A stretch of DNA of 27,618 nucleotides, taken from positions 1-27,618 of the forward strand of contig SKGU01000130.1 of the NCBI GenBank assembly GCA_007117255.1, given 5' to 3'. Made by a program: the position numbers and the translations under genes. Each line of letters starts with the position of its first letter. Position 1 is the stretch's first letter. Positions 17,030 through 25,008 of the stretch are shown here, one piece after another. The notes below the pieces were generated by a model that searched no databases, was not told the DNA's origin, and was given only the letters and a program-made list of their open reading frames with translations. The DNA comes from Natronohydrobacter sp. Lineage in GTDB: Bacteria > Pseudomonadota > Alphaproteobacteria > Rhodobacterales > Rhodobacteraceae.

Positions 17030-17653
17030 GTGGCCAGCCAGACCAAACCCGCCCGTATTCTTGTGCTTGGCATCGGCAACGTGCTCTGGGCCGATGAAGG
17101 CTTCGGTGTCCGCTGCATTGAGCATCTGGCCGCGAACTGGGCCTTGCCAGATCATGTGCACCTCATGGATGGCGGCACGCAGGGCCTGTATCTGCTGCCC
17201 TTTCTGGAAGATGCCGATGCTCTGATTGTATTTGATGCGGTCGATTACGGGCTGACCCCCGGCACCATGAAGATCGTCGAGAATGACGAGGTGCCCGCCT
17301 TCATGGGCGCAAAGAAAATGAGCCTGCATCAGACCGGCTTTCAGGACGTTATCGCCACGGCGCAACTGATGGGCTATTGCCCCGGGCAAATGCTGCTGAT
17401 CGGTGTGCAGCCGGTCGAGCTGGAAGATTACGGCGGGGGTCTGCGCCCGCTGACCGCTGCACAGATCGCCCCGGCGGTGCAAATCGCGCTGACGCGCTTG
17501 CGCGACTGGGGTGTCGATGTGCAGCCGGGTCGCACCGCAACCGGCGATCTGGCCGACCCGTCAATCGCCCGCGACGCCTACGAAACGGGCCGCCCGTCTG
17601 AAGACGCCGCTTGCCGTATCGGCGATGACCGTTTCTTTCCCGCAAAAGCCTGA
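17030..17653 (+). CDS. hupD: HupD, hydrogenase maturation endopeptidase
   Basis: This HybD/HupD-family protease removes the C-terminal peptide of HupL after nickel insertion. The nickel-sensing residues of the family are present: Glu in LGIGNVLWADEGFGV, Asp in VFDAVDYG and His in MSLHQTGFQDV. The preferred start is GTG at 17030 (207 aa), because GGAGG at 17020-17024 lies 5 nt before it and the product then begins just ahead of PARILVLGIGN, as usual for the family. An ATG at 17018 (211 aa) has only a weak site. The frame is open back to 16856, but that N-terminal sequence looks non-family. It leads the hupDFGHJK-hyp cluster; the stop is 5 bp before hupF. Confidence 0.93.
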   Translation: MASQTKPARILVLGIGNVLWADEGFGVRCIEHLAANWALPDHVHLMDGGTQGLYLLPFLEDADALIVFDAVDYGLTPGTMKIVENDEVPAFMGAKKMSLHQTGFQDVIATAQLMGYCPGQMLLIGVQPVELEDYGGGLRPLTAAQIAPAVQIALTRLRDWGVDVQPGRTATGDLADPSIARDAYETGRPSEDAACRIGDDRFFPAKA

Positions 17654-17658
17654 TCGAT

Positions 17659-17979
17659 ATGTGTGTCGGAACTCCCATGCAGGTATTGGCCGTTGACGGA
17701 ATTGCAGCCGATTGCTGTGATGGCACACGGCGCGAACTGATCGATCTGTCGCTCGTGGGCGATGTCTCTGTCGGCACATGGCTGCTGACCCATCTGGGCT
17801 GCGCGCGCGAAATCCTCTCGGAGGCTGAGGCCCGCCAGATCATGGCTGCGCTCGATGGGCTGCGCGCGTTGATGGCCGGTGACGGGCTTGGCGACGCTTT
17901 CGCCGATCTGGAGGCCCGCGCGCCCTCGCTGCCCCCCCATCTTCAGGCCGCGCTTGATGCGGGCCAATCCACTGGCTGA
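17659..17979 (+). CDS. hupF: HupF, HypC-family hydrogenase chaperone
   Basis: The 106-aa HypC/HupF paralogue begins MCVGTPMQVL; the N-terminal Cys2 is the residue that binds the Fe(CN)2CO group and the large subunit. It is longer than typical HypC because of a C-terminal extension (ALMAGDGLGDAFADLEARAPSLPPHLQAAL). In related bacteria HupF acts as a dedicated chaperone of HupL, especially under O2. A separate hypC lies at 23535. It is 5 bp downstream of hupD; there is no strong ribosome binding site, suggesting translational coupling. Confidence 0.94.
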   Translation: MCVGTPMQVLAVDGIAADCCDGTRRELIDLSLVGDVSVGTWLLTHLGCAREILSEAEARQIMAALDGLRALMAGDGLGDAFADLEARAPSLPPHLQAALDAGQSTG

Positions 17980-17988
17980 GGAGGTCTC

Positions 17989-18369
17989 ATGTCCCACCCG
18001 CTTCTGACCCGCCTGACCGAAGAATTCGGCTGGCCCTTACTCGACACTCCCGACACATTGGCCGCGCATCTGGCGCAGCCCGGTCTGCACTGCCTGTTCA
18101 TCCCCGGTGATGCCAGACGCAATCTTGAAACCGCCGATGCCGCCGTGATCCTGCCCGAGTTGCAGCAGGCCTTTCAGGGCCGCTTCGATTGTGCGCTGAT
18201 CGGGAACGGGCTGGACGCGGGGCTGCGCGAGGCAACGCGCGTCCTGAAAACGCCGTCTTTCCTGTTCTATGAAGGGGATCAGTTTCTTGGCGGGATCGCC
18301 AAGATTCGCGACTGGGACGATTACATGAACCGTATCCCACAAATCCTGTCCGCCAAAGCCGAGGTGTAG
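17989..18369 (+). CDS. hupG: HupG, hydrogenase accessory protein of the HyaE/HoxO family
   Basis: This 126-aa protein has the thioredoxin-like HupG/HyaE/HoxO fold, with the characteristic LHCLFIPGDARRNLETADAAVILPELQQAF and TPSFLFYEGDQFLGGIAKIRDWDDYM segments. There is no CxxC motif, so it is not a redox thioredoxin. Family members bind the HupS precursor and its Tat signal and are thought to prevent premature export. AGGAGG lies 7 nt before the ATG. It is placed between hupF and hupH, as in R. capsulatus. Confidence 0.93.
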   Translation: MSHPLLTRLTEEFGWPLLDTPDTLAAHLAQPGLHCLFIPGDARRNLETADAAVILPELQQAFQGRFDCALIGNGLDAGLREATRVLKTPSFLFYEGDQFLGGIAKIRDWDDYMNRIPQILSAKAEV

Positions 18370-18372
18370 CTC

Positions 18373-19200
18373 ATGCAAAGCCCCTTCACCCTGCCACCAA
18401 CCGGCTTCGGCCCCGGATCGCAATCAACCGATGAGGCGCTTGAATACATTGCGCTGCCATCCGGAATGCGCACTTATGTCCCCCATACGCCCGAGATCGA
18501 CGATCTCGATAGTGCGGCACCTGCGTTGGCGGTGCTTGATCAGATCGCGCAGGCCTGTGATCTGGTGGCCCGCGAAGGGGGCCGCGTGCAAATCGCGCTT
18601 GATACGCTCGCGCCGCCCGCGCGCAAACTTTTGGCCGAAACCCTGGGTCATGGTGAAGTGTCGATGAAACTGCGCGGCGTGCCTGCGGTCGCGGTTCAGG
18701 AAAGCGTCTTCACCGGTGTCTGGGTGCTGCAGGGCGCGGGTGTCGATCTGGTGGAAATCGGCCCGGTGCCGGAACTGGCGATTGCGCGCGCCCACCAGCC
18801 CCACCGCGCATCCACCCCCGATGCCCCTCGCGCGCCCGGTGTGGTCAATGCCCCCGCGCTTCTGGCAGAGCTTTCCGACAAATCCGAAACCTACCGCTCC
18901 GGCGCGGAAATCCATGTCGTCAATCTGACGCTTCTGCCGCATACGCCCGAAGACCTCGACCATATGGCCATGGTCATGGGCGAGGGGGCCGTCACCATCC
19001 TGTCGCGTGGCTATGGCAATTGCCGGATCACAGCCGCTGCCATGCCCCATCTCTGGCGTGTGCAGTTCTTCAACTCTTCGGACACGCTGATCCTTGATAC
19101 ATGGGAAGTCACCCAGATGCCCGAAGTGGCTATTGCGGGCCGCGAGGATATGGCCGACAGCGCCGAGCGCATCCGCGAAGTGCGGAGGGCGATGGCATGA
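18373..19200 (+). CDS. hupH: HupH, hydrogenase accessory protein of the HyaF/HoxQ family
   Basis: This 275-aa protein of the HupH/HyaF family has the conserved ALAVLDQIAQACDLV, VFTGVWVLQGAGVDLVEIGPVP and VTILSRGYGNCRITAAAMPHLWRVQFFNSSDTLILDTWEVTQMPEVA blocks. The family is implicated in Fe-S cluster or small-subunit maturation of O2-exposed uptake hydrogenases; the chemistry is not settled. It begins 3 bp after hupG and its stop overlaps the hupJ start (ATGA). Confidence 0.93.
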   Translation: MQSPFTLPPTGFGPGSQSTDEALEYIALPSGMRTYVPHTPEIDDLDSAAPALAVLDQIAQACDLVAREGGRVQIALDTLAPPARKLLAETLGHGEVSMKLRGVPAVAVQESVFTGVWVLQGAGVDLVEIGPVPELAIARAHQPHRASTPDAPRAPGVVNAPALLAELSDKSETYRSGAEIHVVNLTLLPHTPEDLDHMAMVMGEGAVTILSRGYGNCRITAAAMPHLWRVQFFNSSDTLILDTWEVTQMPEVAIAGREDMADSAERIREVRRAMA

Positions 19201-19955
19201 CCCCCCCAAGTTTCGAAGGCTCTTATCTGGGTGCAGGCGCGAAAATTTCGGCTGCGGCTGTGCTGGAATGCAAGATATGCTGGCATGTCTATGATCCCGC
19301 GCTCGGGGACGAAACCCGCCAGATCAGCCCCGGCACGCCTTTCACAACCCTGCCCCATGACTGGACCTGCCCCGGTTGCGGGGCGGCGGCGGAACAGTTC
19401 ATGGTCCTGCGCGACACAGGTGCGGTGCCAGATGCGATGGAGGACGCTGTTGCGCGGCTAGAGGCCGATTTCCGCGAAATCTATAATGGCAAGATGCGCG
19501 ATGTGCCGCTGTGCAACCATTCTCTGCATGTGCAGGCGGTGGGCTTCCAGCAATGGGGCGGTCACTATCTGGGTGTGCTGATTGCGCCTTGGTTCATGAA
19601 CCTTGTGCTGCTGGCTGGACCAGAGGACAACTGGACCGGACTGGAAGCCGGCGCCAAGGAACTGATCGGCTTCCCGTCCGGCCAGTATGAATTCATCCAT
19701 AACGCACGCGAACAGGTGGGCGGCTACAAGGCGTGTTCGCTCTTCTCGCCCATGAGTGATTTCAACAGCCAGATGCAGGCGGTCGATGTGGCCCGCGCCG
19801 TCATGGTCGGGCTGTTTGATCCAAGCGCGCTGGAACGGCTGGAAGACGCTGCACAGTCTTTGCCGAAATCCGACCCCGCACCGCAGATCGCTGCCCCGAA
19901 ACTGACCCGCGCCCGCCCACTGGAGCGCCGCGCCTTCATCACCGGGCAGGTCTGA
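19197..19955 (+). CDS. hupJ: HupJ, rubredoxin-HybE fusion accessory protein
   Basis: The 252-aa protein joins two modules found separately in some bacteria. An N-terminal rubredoxin (equivalent to HupI) has Cys25/Cys28 (CKIC) and Cys58/Cys61 (CPGC) as iron ligands. A C-terminal HupJ/HybE domain carries LHVQAVGFQQWGGHYLGVLIAPWFMNLVLL (about residues 107-136). The same fusion occurs in R. capsulatus HupJ. The rubredoxin is thought to protect or build Fe-S clusters of HupS under O2; HybE-like domains chaperone the precursors. The ATG at 19197 overlaps the hupH stop; a longer frame upstream lies inside hupH and is not used. Confidence 0.93.
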   Translation: MTPPSFEGSYLGAGAKISAAAVLECKICWHVYDPALGDETRQISPGTPFTTLPHDWTCPGCGAAAEQFMVLRDTGAVPDAMEDAVARLEADFREIYNGKMRDVPLCNHSLHVQAVGFQQWGGHYLGVLIAPWFMNLVLLAGPEDNWTGLEAGAKELIGFPSGQYEFIHNAREQVGGYKACSLFSPMSDFNSQMQAVDVARAVMVGLFDPSALERLEDAAQSLPKSDPAPQIAAPKLTRARPLERRAFITGQV

Positions 19956-19959
19956 CTCG

Positions 19960-20841
19960 ATGGAGGGTGCGCTGCAGATCACGCATGACGGGCAGGGCTG
20001 GTCCTTCGATCTGCCCGATCCCCCGGCGCTGGGCGCGTTCTTGCGCGGTAAACCCGTGGCTGAAGCCGCTGAATTGCTTCCGCGCCTGTTCAATCTTTGC
20101 GGTGCTGCGGAGGGCATGGCTGCGCGCCTTTCACTTGGTCTTCCACTCGCCCTCGATGCACGCGCGAACCTCGCGCGAGACGTGCTGCGTGACCATTTGC
20201 TGGCGCTCTTTGTCACCCTGCCGCGCGCTGCCGACCTGTCGCCGCAAGCTTTGCCTTCGGACTGGCAGAGCCGCTCTGATCTTGCGTCTGCGCTTTGGGG
20301 CGGCCCGCGTCCGGTGTTGTTCGCGCAATGGTTGGAGTCAACCCAAGGGTTTGCGCCACTGGTCAAACGTGTCTCAAAGCTGTTCGGCACGCAAGGCCAG
20401 GTGGCACCCTTGCCGCTTGCCACACTTGAAACGATTGATCCGCTCTCCGCGCTCGAAAACAGTCCGGCCGGGCGCCATGCGACCGATCCGCTTATGCGGC
20501 AGGCTGAGGCGCTGGCGGGGCGCGGCCCGCTCTGGCGCCTGATGGGCCGCATTGTTGATGCCGAGGCCGCCGCGAATGGCAGTTTGCCAGCGCCTGAATT
20601 GCGCGCCGATGGTATGGCGCTGGTGCCCGCGGCGCGGGGGGCATATGCGCTCCGGCTGTGTAGCCATCGGGGCCGGATCACGACTGTCCGCCGCATCACG
20701 CCCACCGATCACATGCTCGCGCCGCACGGCACTTTACGGCAGTCGCTGGCCACACTCGACCAGCCCGCCCTTGCACCGCTTCTGGTCGCGCTGCATGATC
20801 CCTGCCTGCCGGTCAACTTGCCCGAGGCGCATCATGCATGA
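19960..20841 (+). CDS. hupK: HupK, hydrogenase assembly scaffold resembling a degenerate large subunit
   Basis: This 293-aa HupK/HoxV-type protein ends with PLLVALHDPCLPVNLPEAHHA, which echoes the L2 motif DPCxxC of NiFe large subunits but keeps only the first cysteine. HoxV/HupK are proposed to hold the Fe(CN)2CO unit on the way to the large subunit, and this motif fits that idea. The rest is less conserved, Ala/Leu/Arg-rich and lacks an L1 CxxC. It begins 4 bp after hupJ and overlaps hypA by 8 nt. Confidence 0.88.
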   Translation: MEGALQITHDGQGWSFDLPDPPALGAFLRGKPVAEAAELLPRLFNLCGAAEGMAARLSLGLPLALDARANLARDVLRDHLLALFVTLPRAADLSPQALPSDWQSRSDLASALWGGPRPVLFAQWLESTQGFAPLVKRVSKLFGTQGQVAPLPLATLETIDPLSALENSPAGRHATDPLMRQAEALAGRGPLWRLMGRIVDAEAAANGSLPAPELRADGMALVPAARGAYALRLCSHRGRITTVRRITPTDHMLAPHGTLRQSLATLDQPALAPLLVALHDPCLPVNLPEAHHA

Positions 20842-21175
20842 AATGTCACTCGCCGAGGGTATTCGCCAGATCATCGACACTCAGGCCGTCGCGCATGGCT
20901 TCCAGCGTGTCACGGCCCTGCGCCTGGAAATCGGGCGTTTCGCAGGGGTCGAGAAACCGGCGCTGGAATTCGCACTCGATGTGGTGCTGCGGGGGTCTGC
21001 CGCCGAAGGAGCGGGCGTCGAGATGATCGACTTGCCGGGTCGCGCTCTGTGCTATGACTGCGGCGAAACTGTCGAAATTGCCGACCGGCTGGACCCATGC
21101 CCGCTTTGCGGTAGTGGCAAAATCATGCCTGAGGGTGGCAGCGAGATGCGGATCAAGGATATGGAGGTGATCTGA
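20834..21175 (+). CDS. hypA: HypA, nickel-delivery metallochaperone
   Basis: The 113-aa protein begins MHEMSLAEGIRQIID. The amino terminus, His2 and Glu3 form the nickel site, which fixes the start at 20834. The zinc domain has two CxxC pairs (CYDC and CPLC, about residues 74-98). It works with HypB to insert nickel into HupL and HupV. Start and stop both overlap neighbouring genes (8 nt with hupK, 1 nt with hypB). Confidence 0.96.
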   Translation: MHEMSLAEGIRQIIDTQAVAHGFQRVTALRLEIGRFAGVEKPALEFALDVVLRGSAAEGAGVEMIDLPGRALCYDCGETVEIADRLDPCPLCGSGKIMPEGGSEMRIKDMEVI

Positions 21176-22050
21176 TGTGCACTGTTTGCGGATGTGGTTC
21201 AGGACCGAAAATTGACGGCAAGGCCCATGCCCATAGTCATGAGCATGAGCACAGCCACGGGGAACTGACGCATGCCCACTCCCATACGCACAGCCATAGC
21301 CATGCCCATGATCACACGCACGGTGCAGATCACGACCATCACCATTACGGCGACGGCGCGGCCGGGGTCTCCGTTCCGGGCATGTCGCAAGCCCGGCTGA
21401 TCCAGATCGAAACTGATATTCTGGCCAAGAACAACACCTATGCCGCGTCCAACCGGCGCGTTCTGGCGGCGCTGGACGCCTTCGCGGTGAACCTCGTCTC
21501 CTCACCCGGGTCGGGCAAGACGACGCTTTTGTGCCGCACGATTCAAGCACTTGGCAACCAGCCGCTTGCGGTGATCGAGGGCGACCAGCAGACCAGTAAT
21601 GACGCCGATCGCATTCGCGCGACAGGGGCGCGAGCGGTGCAGGTCAATACCGGCAAGGGGTGTCATCTCGACGGGCACATGGTTGGTCATGCGATGGATG
21701 ATCTGCGCCTCGCATCGCGAAGCCTGCTTTTCATAGAGAATGTCGGCAATCTTGTCTGCCCCGCCGCCTTCGATCTGGGCGAGGATGCCAAGGTCGCGAT
21801 CCTGTCGGTCGCTGAGGGCGAAGACAAGCCGCTGAAATACCCCGATATGTTCACCGCCGCGACGCTCGCGATCCTCAACAAGGTTGACCTCGCACCGCAT
21901 TGCGATGCCGACCTAGACGCCTATGAGGCCAACCTCTGCCGCATCAACCCCGACATTACTGTGCTGCGCGTCTCGGCACGCACTGGCGAGGGGATGGAGG
22001 CCTGGCTCGACTGGCTGCGCGCGGGTTTGGCGTCGAAAGCGCGAACATGA
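21175..22050 (+). CDS. hypB: HypB, GTPase and nickel store for hydrogenase maturation
   Basis: The 291-aa protein has three parts. The N-terminal MCTVCGCG is the high-affinity nickel site (CxxCGC). A histidine-rich stretch at about residues 17-60 (alternating H with A, S, E, T and D) can store or sequester several Ni2+ ions. The G domain has P-loop SSPGSGKTTLLCR, EGDQQTSNDADRI, ENVGNLVCPA and the NKVD base-recognition motif. GTP hydrolysis drives nickel transfer with HypA. The His-rich stretch makes it of the nickel-storing (Rhizobium/Bradyrhizobium-like) type. The start shares one base with the hypA stop; the stop overlaps hupR. Confidence 0.96.
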   Translation: MCTVCGCGSGPKIDGKAHAHSHEHEHSHGELTHAHSHTHSHSHAHDHTHGADHDHHHYGDGAAGVSVPGMSQARLIQIETDILAKNNTYAASNRRVLAALDAFAVNLVSSPGSGKTTLLCRTIQALGNQPLAVIEGDQQTSNDADRIRATGARAVQVNTGKGCHLDGHMVGHAMDDLRLASRSLLFIENVGNLVCPAAFDLGEDAKVAILSVAEGEDKPLKYPDMFTAATLAILNKVDLAPHCDADLDAYEANLCRINPDITVLRVSARTGEGMEAWLDWLRAGLASKART

Positions 22051-23531
22051 CCCGCTCGGCCCGCCCGGCAATTCTGCTTGTGGATGACGAGCCGCATTCG
22101 CTGGCCTCGATGCGCATGGCGCTGGAGGATGATTTCGACATCCTGACCGCCGAAACCGCCGATGCCGCGATGACGCTTTTGCGCGATGAATGGGTGCAGG
22201 TCATTTTCTGCGACCAGCGCATGCCGGGGCGGACGGGCGTGCAATTCCTGACGGAAGTGCGCGAGGCATGGCCCGAAATCGTGCGTATCATCATCACCGG
22301 CTATACAGACCCCGGCGATATGGCTGATGCGATCAATGCCGCCGGGATCTACCAGTTCCTGACCAAGCCTTGGCACCCTGATCAGCTTCTGATGGCCGCG
22401 CGCAACGCCGCTGAGCTGTTCACAATGACACGCGAACACGAACGCCTGTCACTGGAAATGAAGCATCTGGGCACGACCGCCGAGACCAAGCTGGAAAAAC
22501 GCCGCCGCGACCTGCGCGAGCGTCAGGGCTTTGACGCGATCCTGCGCAGCCCGCAATCGCGCATGAACGCGGTTGTTGAAATGGCCCGCCAATATGCCAG
22601 TTTCGATGTGCCTGTGCTGCTCTCGGGCGAGGCAGGCACCGGCAAGCAAGAGCTTGCCCGGGCTATGCACCATGCGAGTCTGCGCGCGGATAAGCCGTTT
22701 TTGGCGCTCAATTGCGCGGGTCTGCCGGATGACCAGCTTGAACTGGAACTTTTCGGCGCAAGGCGCGGCGCGGTGCCGGGGCTGGCCACAAACCGCATCG
22801 GGCTGTTGCAAAAGGCCGATCGAGGCACGCTCTATCTCGGAGACGTCGAAAGCCTGAGCCCAAAACTGCAGATGGCCTTGATGCGGGTCTTGCGGGAGGG
22901 GGCGTTTCAACCCCTTGGCGCACACGAAGCCATCCGCAGCAATCTGCGCCTGATCTGCGGTCTGACCGGCGATCTGCGCGCGCTGATGGCCGAAGGGCGT
23001 TTGCGCGCCGATCTGGGTTACGCGATCTCGGCGGGCGAAATCACAGTGCCGCCCTTGCGAGGACGCCGCGGCGATGTGGCGATCCTTGCCACCGCCTGCC
23101 TGTTCGACGCAGCCAGCCTGCACGGCAAACAGGTGCGCGGCTTCGACGAGGTCGCCCTGGGCTTTCTGGAAAATTACGATTGGCCCGGAAATCTGCGCGA
23201 ACTGGAAAATGAGGTCACGCGTATGCTGATCTTTGCGCAAGACGCGATGCTGGGCGCCGATCTGATCTCGCGCCATATCCTGCAGGCAGAGCCAAGCGAG
23301 GACGGAGCCGACCGCGCCCTGGAGCCCATCCTGACCCGCGACGGCACGCTGAAAGACCGCGTGGAACTGGTCGAGATGCGCATATTGCGCGAGACCCTGA
23401 CCCGCCACCGCTGGAACAAGAGCCGCACGGCAGCTGAGCTTGGCCTGAGCCGCGTCGGGCTGCGTGCCAAGATTGACCGCTATGGCATCGAGGATCCCAG
23501 CGGCTCAAACATCACGGAAGAGGAGGAGTGA
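22047..23531 (+). CDS. hupR: HupR, NtrC-family response regulator of hydrogenase genes
   Basis: The 494-aa regulator has a receiver domain (phosphoacceptor Asp56 in FCDQRMPG, TGY and KPW signatures), an AAA+ domain (Walker A SGEAGTGKQELAR near residue 193) and a C-terminal Fis-type helix-turn-helix (NKSRTAAELGLSRVGLRAKID). The sigma-54 contact motif GAFTGA is replaced by GAVPGL near residue 241, and the Walker B region reads TLYLGDVE instead of TLFLDEI. It should not be a sigma-54 activator. This agrees with R. capsulatus HupR, which works with the housekeeping polymerase and activates hupSL when unphosphorylated. Partner kinase HupT is at 7664-9016. The ATG overlaps the hypB stop. Confidence 0.94.
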   Translation: MTRSARPAILLVDDEPHSLASMRMALEDDFDILTAETADAAMTLLRDEWVQVIFCDQRMPGRTGVQFLTEVREAWPEIVRIIITGYTDPGDMADAINAAGIYQFLTKPWHPDQLLMAARNAAELFTMTREHERLSLEMKHLGTTAETKLEKRRRDLRERQGFDAILRSPQSRMNAVVEMARQYASFDVPVLLSGEAGTGKQELARAMHHASLRADKPFLALNCAGLPDDQLELELFGARRGAVPGLATNRIGLLQKADRGTLYLGDVESLSPKLQMALMRVLREGAFQPLGAHEAIRSNLRLICGLTGDLRALMAEGRLRADLGYAISAGEITVPPLRGRRGDVAILATACLFDAASLHGKQVRGFDEVALGFLENYDWPGNLRELENEVTRMLIFAQDAMLGADLISRHILQAEPSEDGADRALEPILTRDGTLKDRVELVEMRILRETLTRHRWNKSRTAAELGLSRVGLRAKIDRYGIEDPSGSNITEEEE

Positions 23532-23534
23532 CTC

Positions 23535-23825
23535 ATGTGCCTTGGCATTCCCGGCCAGATCACGGCCATCACCGATGAGGCGCGCGAGATGGCCATGGCC
23601 GAAGTCTCGGGCGTACAACGCGAGGTCTCACTCGCACCTGTCGCTGACCGCCCGCTGGGCGAACTGGTCGGGCAATGGACGCTGATCCATGTCGGTTTCG
23701 CCATGGCGATCATCGACGAAGACGAGGCCGCGCGCACGTTAGAGGCGTTGCGTGATCTGGGCGAGGCGCAGGAGACGCTGGACGCCATGGCGGAAGGCCA
23801 AAAGGCACTGGAGGGCACGCAATGA
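23535..23825 (+). CDS. hypC: HypC, hydrogenase maturation chaperone
   Basis: The 96-aa protein begins MCLGIPGQI; Cys2 coordinates the Fe(CN)2CO group while HypC forms a complex with HypD. It carries an acidic C-terminal tail after VGFAMAIIDEDEA. GAGGAGG lies about 8 nt before the ATG, within the hupR end. Its stop overlaps the hypD start (ATGA). It is a paralogue of HupF (17659). Confidence 0.96.
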   Translation: MCLGIPGQITAITDEAREMAMAEVSGVQREVSLAPVADRPLGELVGQWTLIHVGFAMAIIDEDEAARTLEALRDLGEAQETLDAMAEGQKALEGTQ

Positions 23826-24961
23826 AACATGTCACTGAATTCCGCGATCCGGCGTTGGCCAAGGGGCTGCTGGCAGAGATCGCGCGGCTGTGCGAACAAA
23901 TCGGAGCGCGCCGCGAAAAACCCGTGCAAATCATGGAAATCTGCGGAGGCCATACGCATGCGATCTTCCGCTTCGGGCTGGACAAGCTTGTGCATCAGGG
24001 CATCGAGTTCATCCACGGCCCCGGCTGTCCGGTCTGCGTGCTGCCGATGTCCCGAGTCGATGAGTGTATCGAAATCGCCGAACGCCCCGGGGTGATTTTC
24101 ACCACTTTCGGCGATGCGATGCGCGTTCCCGGGACGCGCGGGTCATTGATGCAGGCAAAAGCGCGCGGGGCTGATATCCGTATGGTCTACAGCCCGCTCG
24201 ACGCCCTGGAAATCGCACGGCGCAATCTTGAGCGCGAGATCGTGTTTTTCGGCTTGGGGTTTGAGACCACAACCCCCTCGACCGCCTTCGCCATTCAGGC
24301 GGCGGCCCGCGAGGGGGTAAAGAACTTCAGTGTGTTCTGCAATCACATCACGGTTCCCGAACCCATCCGCGCGCTGCTGAGTGATCCGCATATGTCACTT
24401 AATGGCTTTATCGGGCCGGGTCATGTCAGCATGGTGATCGGAACGCACCCTTATGATTTCATTGCACAGGAGTTCCGCAAACCGATCGTGGTCGCAGGGT
24501 TCGAGCCGATCGACCTGCTGCAATCTGTGGCGATGGTGTTGCGGCAAGTGGCCGAGGGGCGGGCAGAGGTGGAAAACCAATATGCGCGCGTTGTACCGGA
24601 ACATGGCAATCCCGCCTCGCTTGCAGCGATTGCCGATGTCTACGCGCGCCGCCCATCCTTTGAATGGCGCGGCTTGGGCGAGATCGACGCAAGCGGGCTG
24701 CGAATCCGTCCGGCATATGCCGCCTTCGATGCCGAAGAGAAATTCGGAGTGGGTTACGGGGCCACTGTCGCGCGCCATGTGCCGGAACCCGAAGGCTGCG
24801 CCTGCGGTGCAGTGATGACAGGGCGCATCAAGCCCACGGCCTGCCCGCAATACGGGCTGGGTTGCACGCCGGAAACACCGCTTGGGGCGCTGATGGTCAG
24901 CTCCGAAGGGGCTTGTGCGGCGTATTGGCAATATGGCGGCGCTCGCGGCGCGGCGGCGTAA
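23822..24961 (+). CDS. hypD: HypD, Fe-S scaffold for assembly of Fe(CN)2CO
   Basis: The 379-aa protein has the invariant HypD motifs: EICGGHTHAIFRFGLD (about residue 39), HGPGCPVCVLP (about 63), GFETTTPSTA (about 144) and the C-terminal cysteine cluster CACGAVMTGRIKPTACPQYGLGCTPETPLGALMVSSEGACAAYW that binds a [4Fe-4S] cluster. It receives CN from HypE and assembles the iron ligand group with HypC. Its ATG overlaps the hypC stop; 47 bp separate it from hypE. Confidence 0.97.
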   Translation: MKHVTEFRDPALAKGLLAEIARLCEQIGARREKPVQIMEICGGHTHAIFRFGLDKLVHQGIEFIHGPGCPVCVLPMSRVDECIEIAERPGVIFTTFGDAMRVPGTRGSLMQAKARGADIRMVYSPLDALEIARRNLEREIVFFGLGFETTTPSTAFAIQAAAREGVKNFSVFCNHITVPEPIRALLSDPHMSLNGFIGPGHVSMVIGTHPYDFIAQEFRKPIVVAGFEPIDLLQSVAMVLRQVAEGRAEVENQYARVVPEHGNPASLAAIADVYARRPSFEWRGLGEIDASGLRIRPAYAAFDAEEKFGVGYGATVARHVPEPEGCACGAVMTGRIKPTACPQYGLGCTPETPLGALMVSSEGACAAYWQYGGARGAAA

Positions 24962-25008
24962 GGGCCGGTGTGCCGAAGTGAAGAGTTTTCCATGATAAAG
25001 AGGCAAGA

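Noticed and set aside
21223..21350. Short tandem-like repeat in DNA (CAT/CAC-rich)
   Set aside because: It is simply the histidine-rich coding region of hypB, not a CRISPR array or satellite.
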